Assembly (NCBI RefSeq): GCF_003148905.1
Contig: NZ_QGHC01000001.1
Location: forward strand, 273,128-337,127
Direction of reading: 5' to 3'
Source of the DNA: Fulvimonas soli
GTDB taxonomy: Bacteria; Pseudomonadota; Gammaproteobacteria; Xanthomonadales; Rhodanobacteraceae
DNA length: 64,000 nt
Below are positions 53,633-62,130 of this stretch, in pieces (position 1 is the first letter of the stretch; each line of letters begins with the position of its first letter). The notes under the pieces were generated by a model, which ran no database searches, had not been told where the DNA came from, and worked only from the letters and a program-made list of their open reading frames with translations. The position numbers and the translations under genes were made by a program.

Positions 53633-54196
53633 TCAGCGCGCCGTCGCGGCCACCGGCGCCATGCGCGGGAACTTCTCGGCGATGTCCGCGCCGGTGAAGT
53701 TGGCCACCCAGCCGTCCTTGTTGGTGAACAGGCGGATCGCAACGAAGTAGGGCGACTCGCTCATGTCGAACCAGTGGCGGGTGCCGTCGGGCACGCCGAT
53801 CAGGTCGCCCTGCTCGCACAGCACGTCGTAGACCCTGTCGCCGATGTGCAGGGTGAACTGCCCCGCGCCGGCCACGAAGAAGCGCACCTCGTCCTCGCTG
53901 TGGGTGTGTTCGCTCAGGAACTTCCGCCGCAGCGCCGCGCGGTCGGGGTGGTCCGGCCGGAGGCTGATCACGTCCACCGACTGGTAGCCTTCCTCGGCCA
54001 TCAGGCGGTCGATGTCGGCGCGGTAGGCGGCGATCACCTCGTCCTGGCTGGCGCCCGGCTGCACCGGCCGGGCGGCTTCCCAGCGCTCGAAGCGCACGCC
54101 CACGCGGCCCAGCTCGCGGGCGATGGCGGCGTGGTCGTCGAGGACGGACAGCGGGGCCTCGGGACGGGCCTCGTCGAAGATGCGCAGGCGGCTCAT
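53633..54196 (-). CDS. mtnD: Acireductone dioxygenase
   Basis: A 187-residue cupin. Metal ligands are in [20 protein letters not shown] (two His, Glu) and [14 protein letters not shown] (third His). With iron it makes the keto acid precursor of methionine, with nickel a CO-releasing off-path reaction. Its ATG overlaps the mtnB stop (ATGA), so the two are coupled. Confidence 0.95.
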   Translation of the reverse strand: MSRLRIFDEARPEAPLSVLDDHAAIARELGRVGVRFERWEAARPVQPGASQDEVIAAYRADIDRLMAEEGYQSVDVISLRPDHPDRAALRRKFLSEHTHSEDEVRFFVAGAGQFTLHIGDRVYDVLCEQGDLIGVPDGTRHWFDMSESPYFVAIRLFTNKDGWVANFTGADIAEKFPRMAPVAATAR

Positions 54197-54840
54197 GCGG
54201 ACAGTCTCCTCAGGTCGAGCTCGCAGCCGAGCAGGAATTCCAGCGCTTCCAGGTGGCGGCGCGCCTCGGGCATGTCGCGGCCCCAGGCGTAGATGCCGTG
54301 GCCGTCGATCAGGTAGGCGTGCAGCGGCCTGCCGGCGTCGAGCCAGGCGTCCACCCGCGCCTCCAGCTCCGGCATGTACTGGGTGTTGGGGAACACCGGG
54401 ATCTCCAGCACGCTCTCGTGCGTGGTGTAGCCGGTGATGGCCTTCTGCAGCTCCCAGCCTTCCAGCCGCACCACGCCCTCGCGCGCGAACAGGCGCGAGG
54501 CGACGCTCTGCGTGCGCGAGTGGGTGTGCAGCACCACGCCGATCTCCGGCCGGCGCCGGTAGACCTGGGTGTGCAGGCCGGTCTCGGCGCTGGGCCGGGC
54601 GTCGGTGCCGACCGGCCGGCCATGCAGGTCGATCAGCATGATGTCGTCGCGGCCGAGCCGGCCCTTGTCGCGGCCGGAGATCGTGATGGCCGCGTGATCG
54701 GCGTCCACGCGCATCGAGAAGTTGCTGCTGGTCGCCGGCGTCCAGCCCAGCGCCGCCAGCTCGCGCGCCGCGGCGGCGATGGCGTCGGCGCAGCGGCCGA
54801 ACTCGGCGGCGGCGATGGTCTGTGGCAGGGCCTGGGGCAT
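54193..54840 (-). CDS. mtnB: Methylthioribulose-1-phosphate dehydratase
   Basis: A 215-residue class II aldolase-fold enzyme. [38 protein letters not shown] (zinc HxH) and [20 protein letters not shown] are the family motifs. It dehydrates methylthioribulose phosphate in methionine salvage. ATG 54840 gives [16 protein letters not shown]; no clear ribosome binding site is seen, and a perfect palindrome lies immediately upstream. MtnA and MtnP are not in the window. Confidence 0.93.
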   Translation of the reverse strand: MPQALPQTIAAAEFGRCADAIAAAARELAALGWTPATSSNFSMRVDADHAAITISGRDKGRLGRDDIMLIDLHGRPVGTDARPSAETGLHTQVYRRRPEIGVVLHTHSRTQSVASRLFAREGVVRLEGWELQKAITGYTTHESVLEIPVFPNTQYMPELEARVDAWLDAGRPLHAYLIDGHGIYAWGRDMPEARRHLEALEFLLGCELDLRRLSA

Positions 54841-54844
54841 GGGA

Positions 54845-54858
54845 TTTGGACGTCCAAA
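54845..54858. promoter_or_regulatory. Perfect palindrome in front of mtnB
   Basis: TTTGGACGTCCAAA is a perfect 14-base palindrome, four bases before the mtnB ATG. A TATAGT box on the minus strand (54868-54873) lies just upstream, placing the palindrome at the likely transcription start. Its GACGTC core recalls the MetJ box, although MetJ is not expected in Xanthomonadales. Confidence 0.6.
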
Positions 54859-54997
54859 CGGCGGATGACTATAGCACGCCGCCCCCGCCGCGGTCGGGCT
54901 AATGCGATTCATTCGCGGGGCGCCTTATGCAGCGGCGTACCATCGGCGCGGGCCGCCGGTCATATGCGGCGGTGTTGCTGAAGACGGAGGTTTACCA

Positions 54998-55330
54998 ATG
55001 TCGCACGAGAAAGATATCGAGTCGCGTCGCCGCTTCCTGAAGATCGCCGCCGGCACGACGGCGGCCGCGCTGGTGGTGGGAGGCGTGCCGCGCTTCGCGC
55101 GCGCCGCCGATCTGCCGCACCTGGCGGAGACGGATCCGACCGCGAAGGCGCTCGGCTACGTGGAGGATGCGTCGCAGACCAAGGACCCCAAGCACAAGGC
55201 CGGCGACACCTGCGCCAACTGCCAGTTCTACAGCGGTGGTCCCACCGGCTACGGGCCGTGCCAGCTGTTCCCCGGCAAGGCGGTCAGCTCCAAGGGCTGG
55301 TGCGTGTCGCACTCGCCCAAGAAAGCCTGA
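54998..55330 (+). CDS. High-potential iron-sulfur protein, Tat-exported
   Basis: A 110-residue periplasmic electron carrier. The Tat signal is SRRRFLKIAAGTTAAALVVG with the twin arginines. Mature part has four cysteines binding one [4Fe-4S] cluster: DTCANCQFYSG, YGPCQLFPGK and SKGWCVSHSP, the HiPIP layout. HiPIPs shuttle electrons between the bc1 complex and oxidases or photosystems. ACGGAGG precedes the ATG. It is divergent from mtnB and followed by a terminator. Confidence 0.95.
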   Translation: MSHEKDIESRRRFLKIAAGTTAAALVVGGVPRFARAADLPHLAETDPTAKALGYVEDASQTKDPKHKAGDTCANCQFYSGGPTGYGPCQLFPGKAVSSKGWCVSHSPKKA

Positions 55331-55355
55331 GATCGTCCCGTCCACCGATGCCCGA

Positions 55356-55381
55356 GAGGCCGGCCTCGAGCCGGCCTTTTC
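55356..55381 (+). terminator. Rho-independent terminator after the HiPIP gene
   Basis: AGGCCGGC-CTCGA-GCCGGCCT forms an 8-bp stem followed by TTT, 26 bases behind the stop codon. Confidence 0.8.
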
Positions 55382-55751
55382 GCGTGCGCGCGCGGAAGCG
55401 GCGGCCACTGCCGGCGCCGGGCAACGAACGAGGGGAGGGGGAGCGCAAGAGCAGGCTAGAAGTGCTGCCCGAGCGCGTCAGGCTGAGGAGCTGAAACCCG
55501 CCTGACGCGCCGGGCGGCGATCCGGGGCCCACTGCCAAGTGATCAACCCGCGGACCTGGGATGATACTCCTGGCCGGCCGGAAATGGGGGACGCCCTGCC
55601 GCCATTTGTGACGTCCGTCGGATAAGTCATTGTATGTCAATGACTTATTTGTAAAACTTGATCCGATCCCCGAGCATGGTCTGCCCCAAGGTAATCCGCC
55701 AAGATCGAAGCTTTTTCAAGAAATTTAACGAAATTTGGCGAAGATGACGGC
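55382..55751. other. Gap between HiPIP and APC permease genes
   Basis: This 370-base stretch between convergent genes has no convincing open frame. Its last 130 bases are markedly AT-rich for this genome and contain the perfect inverted repeat at 55622-55648 and AAATTTAACGAAATTTGG near 55720. No tRNA or integrase remnant is seen. Confidence 0.55.
55622..55648. repeat. Perfect AT-rich inverted repeat
   Basis: ATAAGTCATTG and CAATGACTTAT are perfect 11-base arms around TATGT, followed by TTGTAAAA. The 11-5-11 layout resembles a recombinase or repressor site as much as a terminator. The sequence does not match the dif consensus known to me. Confidence 0.75.
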
Positions 55752-57203
55752 TTATGGAGGGGCTGGCGCCCGGTGCAACCGGCTGTGCCGCAGGCCATAG
55801 CCGAAATAGATCGCCAGCCCGAGCACGGTCCAGACGATCATCAGCAGCCAGTTGAACCAGGCCATGAAGCCGAGCAGGGCCAGGCAGCTGAGCACGCCGG
55901 CCGGGCAGATCACCCAGGCCCACGGCACGCGGAAGCCGCGATGCAGCTGCGGCGCGGTGTAGCGCAGGATCAGCACGCCGGCGCAGACCGCCACGAAGGC
56001 GATCAGCGTGCCCATCGAGGTGAGGTCGGCCAGCAGGTCCAGCGGGAACACCGCGGCCAGCACGGCGATGCCCACGCCGGTGATCACCGTGTTGATGTGC
56101 GGCGTGCGGTGGCGCGGGTGGATGCGGTTGAACACCGGCGGCAGCAGGCCGTCGCGCGACATGATCATGAAGATGCGCGGCTGCGCGATGATCATCACCA
56201 GGATCACCGAGGACAGGCCGATCAGCGCGCCGATCTCCACCACCAGGCGCAGCCAGCCCAGCTGCGGGTAGCTGCGGATCGCGGTGACCACCGGCTCGCT
56301 GGTGCCGAGCTGGGTGTAGGGGATCAGGCCGGTGAGCACCGCCGCCATGGCGAGGTAGAGCACGGTGCAGATCACCAGCGAGACCAGCGTGCCGAACGGC
56401 AGGTCGCGCTGCGGGTTCTTGCATTCCTGCGCCGCGGTGGAGGTGGCCTCGAAGCCGATGTAGGCGAAGAACACCATCGCCGCGCCGCGCATGATGCCCG
56501 ACCAGCCGTACTTGCCGGGGCTCTCGTTGGCGGGGATGAACGGATGCCAGTTGGCCGGGTCGACGTAGCGGTAGCCGGCCACCACCACGATCACGATCAG
56601 GCCGACCTTGAGCGCGACCATCAGCACGTTGAGGCCGGCGGACTCGCGGATGCCGACGTAGCACAGCGCGGTGAGCGCCAGCACGATCGCCACCGCGGGC
56701 AGGTTCATCAGGTGCCCGGTGACCACCAGGCGGCCGTCGGTGAACGCCAGCGGCGCCTCGGTGAGCGCCTGCGGCAGGTGGATGCCCGCGTGGTCGAGCA
56801 GGCTGGTGAAGTAGCCGGTCCAGCTCGCCGCCACCGCCGAGGCGGAGATGCCGTACTCCAGCACCATGTTCCAGCCGATGAACCAGGCCACCAGCTCGCC
56901 GAGGGTGGCGTAGGCGTAGGAGTAGGAGCTGCCCGAGATCGGGATCAGCGTGGCGAACTCCGCGTAGCACAGCGCGGTGAAGCCGCTGCAGATCGCCGCC
57001 AGCACGAACGAGATCAGCACCGCCGGCCCCGCGTGCTCGGCCGCCGCCTGGCCGGTGACCACGAAGATGCCGGTGCCGATCACCGCGCCGATGCCCAGCG
57101 CGGTGATGCCCCACGGGCCCAGCGTGCGGCGCAGGGTGGGCCCGTGCGAGGGATCGTCGGCGTCGGAGAAATCGGTCTTGCGGGCTAGGAGCTGCTTCAG
57201 CAT
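55752..57203 (-). CDS. APC-family amino acid permease (1)
   Basis: A 483-residue transporter with 12 or more helices starting MLKQLLARKTDFSDADDPSH; an in-frame ATG five codons earlier is possible. Helix 1 has the substrate motif ALGIGAVIGTGIFVVTGQAA. YAEFATLIPISGSSYSYAYA and FFAYIGFEATSTAAQECKNP are conserved cationic-amino-acid-transporter/YfnA-type segments. It likely imports amino acids by proton symport; substrate unknown. A paralogue lies 73 bases upstream in the same direction. Confidence 0.92.
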   Translation of the reverse strand: MLKQLLARKTDFSDADDPSHGPTLRRTLGPWGITALGIGAVIGTGIFVVTGQAAAEHAGPAVLISFVLAAICSGFTALCYAEFATLIPISGSSYSYAYATLGELVAWFIGWNMVLEYGISASAVAASWTGYFTSLLDHAGIHLPQALTEAPLAFTDGRLVVTGHLMNLPAVAIVLALTALCYVGIRESAGLNVLMVALKVGLIVIVVVAGYRYVDPANWHPFIPANESPGKYGWSGIMRGAAMVFFAYIGFEATSTAAQECKNPQRDLPFGTLVSLVICTVLYLAMAAVLTGLIPYTQLGTSEPVVTAIRSYPQLGWLRLVVEIGALIGLSSVILVMIIAQPRIFMIMSRDGLLPPVFNRIHPRHRTPHINTVITGVGIAVLAAVFPLDLLADLTSMGTLIAFVAVCAGVLILRYTAPQLHRGFRVPWAWVICPAGVLSCLALLGFMAWFNWLLMIVWTVLGLAIYFGYGLRHSRLHRAPAPP

Positions 57204-57276
57204 GGGCTTCCCGGACATGAAGCCGGCACGGTTCTCACCGTGCCGGCGGGGGAGGTTGCGATCCTGGCGCGCCGGC

Positions 57277-58761
57277 TCAGTCCGGCTCGGTGCCGTTGGC
57301 GAGGTGGCTCTTGCGGACGCCGTAGAGCTGGTACACCACCAGGCCCACGGCCGCCCAGGCGAAGAACACGACCAGCGTCTTGGTGGACAGGTTGAAGAAC
57401 AGCAGCAGGCAGCCCAGCACGGCCAGCGGGCACACCACCCAGGCCATCGGGGTGCGGAACGAGCGCGGCCGCTCCGGCTGGGTCACGCGCAGGATCAGCA
57501 CGCCCAGCGCCACCATCATGAAGGCGAACAGGGTGCCCGAGTTGGTGATGTCGGCCAGCGCGCCCACCGGGAACAGCGCGCCGAACAGCGAGACGAAGAT
57601 GCCGGTGATCAGCGTGATCACGTACGGCGTGTGGTAGCGCGGGTGGATCTTGGCCAGCGAGCCCGGCAGCAGGCCGTCGCGCGCCATGGTGAAGAAGATG
57701 CGGGTCTGGCCGTAGGTCATGGTGAGGATCACCGAGGGCAGCGCGATGCTGGCCGCGGCGCCGACCAGGTCGCCCCAGGTCGTGTGGTGCAGCACGCGCA
57801 GCACGTGGGCCAGCGCCTCCTTGCTGCACACCAGCGCCTCGGAGCCCTTGCAGGCCGCCGCCATCTCCGGCGTGCCCGGCTGCAGCGCCACGCCGTCGGG
57901 GCCGAGCACCGGCTGCGCGCCCACCGAGCCGATCGCGCCGTAGCTCACCAGCAGGTAGTAGATGGTGCACACGCCCAGCGAGCCGATCAGGCCGATCGGG
58001 ATGTTGCGGTTCGGGTTCTTGGTCTCCTCGGCGGCGGTGGACACCGCGTCGAAGCCCACGTAGGCGAAGAAGATCGAGGCCGCCGCGCCCAGCACGCCGA
58101 TGCCGCCCATCGGGCTGCCCCAGCCGTTCGGGGTGAACGGATGGAAGTTGGCGTCCTGCGTCTTGGGCAGGGCGAGCACGATGAAGACGGTCAGCGCCAG
58201 CACCTTGATGAGCACCAGGAAGGTGTTGACCATCGCCGACTTCGAGGTGCCGATCACCAGCAGCAAGGTGATGGCCAGGCCGATCAGGAAGGCCAGCAGG
58301 TTGAAGCTGCCGCCGTCCAGCGGGCCGACGCGCAGGAAATCGGGCAGGCCCATGCCGTGGCTGGCGAGCAGGCCGTTCACGTAGCCGGCCCAGCCCACGC
58401 ACACCGTGCTGGCCGCGATGGTGTATTCGAGCACCAGCGCCCAGCCGACCACCCAGGCCAGCCGCTCGCCCATCACGCCGTAGGTGTAGGTGTAGGCGGA
58501 GCCGGCCACCGGCACCATCGAGGCCAGCTCGGCGTAGGCCAGCGCGGCCAGCGCGCAGACCACCGCGGCGACCACGAACGCCACCATCATGCCCGGGCCG
58601 GCCTTCTGGCCCGCCTCGGCGGTCAGCACGAAGATGCCGGTGCCGATGATGGCGCCGATGCCGAGCATGGTGAGCTGGACGGGGCCGAGCTGCCGCTTGA
58701 GCGCTTTCTTTTCGGCAGTGGCAAGGATCAGGTCGAGCGGTTTGACGCGCTTGAAGAGCAT
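57277..58761 (-). CDS. APC-family amino acid permease (2)
   Basis: A 494-residue transporter, MLFKRVKPLDLILATAEKKA at the start. Helix 1 has MLGIGAIIGTGIFVLTAEAG; YAELASMVPVAGSAYTYTYG and FFAYVGFDAVSTAAEETKNP match the first paralogue closely. It differs by an extra extracytoplasmic loop with two cysteines (EMAAACKGSEALVCSKEA). The pair looks like a tandem duplication that has diverged. Confidence 0.92.
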   Translation of the reverse strand: MLFKRVKPLDLILATAEKKALKRQLGPVQLTMLGIGAIIGTGIFVLTAEAGQKAGPGMMVAFVVAAVVCALAALAYAELASMVPVAGSAYTYTYGVMGERLAWVVGWALVLEYTIAASTVCVGWAGYVNGLLASHGMGLPDFLRVGPLDGGSFNLLAFLIGLAITLLLVIGTSKSAMVNTFLVLIKVLALTVFIVLALPKTQDANFHPFTPNGWGSPMGGIGVLGAAASIFFAYVGFDAVSTAAEETKNPNRNIPIGLIGSLGVCTIYYLLVSYGAIGSVGAQPVLGPDGVALQPGTPEMAAACKGSEALVCSKEALAHVLRVLHHTTWGDLVGAAASIALPSVILTMTYGQTRIFFTMARDGLLPGSLAKIHPRYHTPYVITLITGIFVSLFGALFPVGALADITNSGTLFAFMMVALGVLILRVTQPERPRSFRTPMAWVVCPLAVLGCLLLFFNLSTKTLVVFFAWAAVGLVVYQLYGVRKSHLANGTEPD

Positions 58762-58935
58762 GCGGTGATTTCCCCGTGGATGGCCGCCCTGTTCTTCGAT
58801 CCACGGCTTCATGAAGGAGACGTGACGAGCAGGCGATTCGCCCAACCTTAGCGGAGCGGCGGAGGGGGTACAAGCGCCGGTCGGCATGTACCATGCGCCG
58901 CTCTTTTCATGCTGCGGCGCATCCAACGCGAGCCC

Positions 58936-59469
58936 ATGCACATCCTTTCCGCCTCGCTGCGCGACTATGCGCGCACGCATGTGGACGACGCCGTCGCGGC
59001 CGAGTTCCTCGCCTTCCTCGCCTCCTCGCCCGCGGTGTTCGAGCGCACGCACGCGGCGGGCCACTTCACCGCTTCGGCCTGGCTCGTCGGCGCCGACGGC
59101 GCGCGCGTGCTGCTCACCCACCACCGCAAGCTCGGCCGCTGGCTGCAGCTCGGCGGCCATGCCGACGGCGACGCCGACCTCGCGCGGGTGGCGCTGCGCG
59201 AGGCGGAGGAGGAATCGGGCCTGGCCGGGCTGCGCGTGGAGGGCGGCATCTTCGACCTGGACCGCCACCGCATTCCCGCGCGCGGCGGCGAGCCGGAGCA
59301 CTGGCACTACGACGTGCGCTACGTGGTGCGCGCGTGCGGCGGCGAGGCGTTCGCGGTCAGCGCGGAGTCGCTGGCGCTGGCCTGGGTGCCGGTGCGCGCG
59401 CTGGCCGGCGATCCGGCCGTCGATGCGTCGCTGCGGCGCATGGCGCGCCGGTGGCTGGCGCGAGGGTGA
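58936..59469 (+). CDS. NUDIX hydrolase
   Basis: A 177-residue protein from MHILSASLRDYARTHVDDAV; an upstream ATG nine codons earlier is possible. The Nudix box reads GGHADGDADLARVALREAEE followed by ESGL: the REAEEESGL half is perfect, while the upstream Glu of G-x5-E is Ala, a change seen in a subgroup of this family. The catalytic helix glutamates are kept, so hydrolysis of a nucleoside diphosphate-type substrate is likely. It stands alone before a REP-like element. Confidence 0.85.
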   Translation: MHILSASLRDYARTHVDDAVAAEFLAFLASSPAVFERTHAAGHFTASAWLVGADGARVLLTHHRKLGRWLQLGGHADGDADLARVALREAEEESGLAGLRVEGGIFDLDRHRIPARGGEPEHWHYDVRYVVRACGGEAFAVSAESLALAWVPVRALAGDPAVDASLRRMARRWLARG

Positions 59470-59500
59470 GGGCGGGGCGGGAGCGATCGTCTCGGGTGTG

Positions 59501-59571
59501 CCCATCGCGGCCGGAGGCCGCTCCCCCAAGGTCGCCGCAGCCCTGTGGGAGCGGCCCCCGGCCGCGATGGG
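59501..59571. repeat. REP-like palindromic pair, copy 6
   Basis: CCATCGCGGCCGGAGGCCGC and the inverted GCGGCCCCCGGCCGCGATGG flank a spacer. One arm has CCCCC in place of CTCC. It sits between the convergent NUDIX and 3-hydroxyanthranilate dioxygenase genes and could serve both as a terminator. Confidence 0.9.
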
Positions 59572-59601
59572 CAAGCCATCGAGGCAGCTTCGCGCACCCG
59601 C

Positions 59602-60123
59602 TCAGGCGTACTTCTCCGGCGCCGGATTGAGATACCCGCAAGCCTTGCAGGTCCGCGCCTCGCGCGAGCGGTAGAAGCGCTCGAACACCGGCGGGAAGTC
59701 GCGCTCGATGCTGTCGAGCACGAAGTACTCCTCGTACAGCTTGTGGTTGCAGCGCTCGCAGAACCACAGCAGGCCGTCCCGCTCGTGCGGCAGGCGGCGG
59801 CGCTCGATCACCAGCCCGACCGAGCCGGGCATGCGCTGCGGCGAATGCGGCACGCGCGGCGGCAGGTAGAACAGCTCGCCGGCGCGGATCGGGATGTCGC
59901 GCGCCGCGCCCTCGTCCTGCACCTTCAGCACCATCTCGCCCTCGAGCTGGTGGAAGAATTCCGGCCCCTCGTCGTAGTGGTAGTCGGTGCGCGCGTTCGG
60001 GCCGCCCACGATCATCACGATGAAGTCGCCGTCGACGATGCACTTGTTGCCCACCGGCGGCTTGAGCAGGTGGCGGTGCTCGGCGATCCAGCGCTTCAGG
60101 TCGATGGGCGGTGTCAGGGCCAT
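59602..60123 (-). CDS. 3-hydroxyanthranilate 3,4-dioxygenase
   Basis: A 173-residue cupin enzyme. Iron ligands are in [19 protein letters not shown] (His, Glu, His-region) and [19 protein letters not shown] (His). The C-terminal rubredoxin-like site WFCERCNH and [12 protein letters not shown] holds a second iron, as in the bacterial form. It opens the ring of 3-hydroxyanthranilate on the way to quinolinate and NAD. ATG 60123 has GAGG nine bases before it, preferred over a TTG two codons upstream. kmo is about 40 kb away on the same strand. Confidence 0.94.
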   Translation of the reverse strand: MALTPPIDLKRWIAEHRHLLKPPVGNKCIVDGDFIVMIVGGPNARTDYHYDEGPEFFHQLEGEMVLKVQDEGAARDIPIRAGELFYLPPRVPHSPQRMPGSVGLVIERRRLPHERDGLLWFCERCNHKLYEEYFVLDSIERDFPPVFERFYRSREARTCKACGYLNPAPEKYA

Positions 60124-60153
60124 GCGCAATGCCTCGTTATGGGCGCTTTGCTT

Positions 60154-60174
60154 CCTCTCCCCGCCGGGGAGAGG
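60154..60174. repeat. Short dispersed palindrome CCTCTCCCC/GGGGAGAGG, copy 4
   Basis: Nine-base perfect arms around GCC, directly behind the parE stop on the minus strand. It may act as the parE terminator stem, though no T-run follows. Confidence 0.7.
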
Positions 60175-60186
60175 GAGTGAAGATGT

Positions 60187-62076
60187 TCACACCTCCAGGG
60201 TGGCGAGGTCGCCCTTTTCCTCCAGCCAGCTCTTGCGGTCGGCGGCGCGCTTCTTGGCCAGCAGCATGTCCATCAGCTTGGCGGTGGCCGCGTCGTCGTC
60301 CACGGTGAGCTGCACCAGGCGGCGGGTGTCGGGGTGGATGGTCGACTCGCGCAGCTGCGCCGGGTTCATCTCGCCCAGGCCCTTGAAGCGGGTCACGGTG
60401 ACCGCGCCCTTCATCTTCTCGCGCTCGATGCGGTCCAGCATCGCCTGCTTCTCGCTCTCGTCCAGGCAGTAGAACACCTGCTTGCCCACGTCCACGCGGA
60501 ACAGCGGCGGCATCGCCACGAACACGTGGCCCTCGCGCACCAGCGCGGGGAAGTGCCGGAGGAACAGCGCCGAGAGCAGGGTGGCGATGTGCAGGCCGTC
60601 GGAGTCGGCGTCGGCGAGGATGATGACCTTGCCGTAGCGCAGGCCGGAGAGGTCGTCCTTGCCCGGGTCGCAGCCGATCGCCACCGCCAGGTTGTGCACC
60701 TCCTCGGAGGCCAGCACCGAGGTGGATTCCACCTCCCAGGTGTTGAGAATCTTGCCGCGCAGCGGCAGGATCGCCTGGAACTCCTTGTCGCGCGCCTGCT
60801 TGGCGCTGCCGCCGGCGGAGTCGCCCTCGACCAGGAACAGCTCGGTGCGGGTGAGGTCGGTGGCGGTGCAGTCGGCCAGCTTGCCGGGCAGCGCCGGGCC
60901 CTGGGTGATCTTCTTGCGCACCACCTGCTTGGCCGCCTTCAGGCGCGCGCTGGCGCGCTCGATGGCGAGCTGGGCGATGCGCTCGCCCAGCTCCACGTGC
61001 TGGTTCAGCCACAGGCTGAAGGCATCGTGCACCACGCCCTCGACCAGCGCGGCGGCCTGGCGCGAGGACAGGCGCTCCTTGGTCTGGCCGGCGAACTGCG
61101 GGTCCTGCAGCTTGGCGCTGAGCACGAAGGCCAGGCGCTCCCACACGTCCTCCGGCGCCAGCTTCACGCCGCGCGGCAAGAGGTTGCGGATGTCGCAGAA
61201 CTCGCGGATCGCGTTGGTGAGGCCGCTGCGCAGGCCGTTGACGTGGGTGCCGCCCTGCGCGGTGGGGATCAGGTTGACGTAGCTCTCCTGCACCAGCTCG
61301 CCCTCGGGCACCCAGGTCAGCGCGACGTCCAGCCCTTCGGTCTCGCGCTGCACCTGGTGCACGAACAGCTCGGCGGGGATCGCCTCGGCGCCGTCCAGCT
61401 CGCCGCGCAGGTAGTCGCGCAGGCCGTCCTCGTAGTGCCACTCGCAGACCTCGCCGCTGGCCTCGTCGGTGAGCTTCACGTGCAGGCCGGCGCACAGCAC
61501 GGCCTTGGCGCGCAGCAGGTGCTTGAGCTTCGGCAGCGAGATCTTCGGCGAGTCGAAGTATTTCGGGTCCGGCCAGAAGCGCACGGTGGTGCCGGTCTTC
61601 TTCTTCGGCACGGTGCCGACCACTTCCAGCTCGCTGGCGCGGTCGCCGTGGGCGAAGGCCATGCGGTACTCGCTGCCGTCGCGGCGGATGGTCACCTCCA
61701 CCCGGCTGGACAGCGCGTTCACCACCGACACGCCCACGCCGTGCAGGCCGCCGGAGAAGCTGTAGTTCCGGCCGCTGAACTTGCCGCCCGCGTGCAGCCG
61801 GGTGAGGATCAGCTCGACGCCGGGGATGCCTTCCTCCGGATGGATGTCCACCGGCATGCCGCGGCCGTCGTCGGCCACCGTGACCGAGCCGTCCGCGTGC
61901 ACGACCACCTCGATGTTGCGCGCGTGGCCGGCCAGCGCCTCGTCCACCGAGTTGTCGACCACCTCCTGCGCCAGGTGGTTCGGGCGCGAGGTGTCGGTGT
62001 ACATGCCGGGGCGGCGCTTGACCGGGTCAAGGCCGGAGAGGACTTCGATGTCGGCGGCGTTGTAGCGGCTGCTCAT
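60187..62076 (-). CDS. parE: DNA topoisomerase IV subunit B
   Basis: A 629-residue type IIA topoisomerase ATPase subunit. The GHKL ATP site has LAQEVVDNSVDEALAGHARN and GLHGVGVSVVNALSSRVEV; the Toprim domain has LFLVEGDSAGGSAKQARDKE, FQAILPLRGKILNTWEV and ILADADSDGLHIATLLSALF. Length and the lack of the GyrB insertion favour ParE over GyrB. With ParC it unlinks daughter chromosomes. It starts 54 bases behind the CHASE2 gene on the same strand. Confidence 0.95.
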   Translation of the reverse strand: MSSRYNAADIEVLSGLDPVKRRPGMYTDTSRPNHLAQEVVDNSVDEALAGHARNIEVVVHADGSVTVADDGRGMPVDIHPEEGIPGVELILTRLHAGGKFSGRNYSFSGGLHGVGVSVVNALSSRVEVTIRRDGSEYRMAFAHGDRASELEVVGTVPKKKTGTTVRFWPDPKYFDSPKISLPKLKHLLRAKAVLCAGLHVKLTDEASGEVCEWHYEDGLRDYLRGELDGAEAIPAELFVHQVQRETEGLDVALTWVPEGELVQESYVNLIPTAQGGTHVNGLRSGLTNAIREFCDIRNLLPRGVKLAPEDVWERLAFVLSAKLQDPQFAGQTKERLSSRQAAALVEGVVHDAFSLWLNQHVELGERIAQLAIERASARLKAAKQVVRKKITQGPALPGKLADCTATDLTRTELFLVEGDSAGGSAKQARDKEFQAILPLRGKILNTWEVESTSVLASEEVHNLAVAIGCDPGKDDLSGLRYGKVIILADADSDGLHIATLLSALFLRHFPALVREGHVFVAMPPLFRVDVGKQVFYCLDESEKQAMLDRIEREKMKGAVTVTRFKGLGEMNPAQLRESTIHPDTRRLVQLTVDDDAATAKLMDMLLAKKRAADRKSWLEEKGDLATLEV

Positions 62077-62130
62077 GCGGGGGGACTGGCCAGACGGAAC
62101 GGCGCAGGATGGCGGCGGCCGCGGCAGGGG

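Noticed and set aside
55622-55648. The inverted repeat as a dif site
   Set aside because: The arms are 11 bases, but the sequence does not match the dif consensus I know and the spacer is five, not six.
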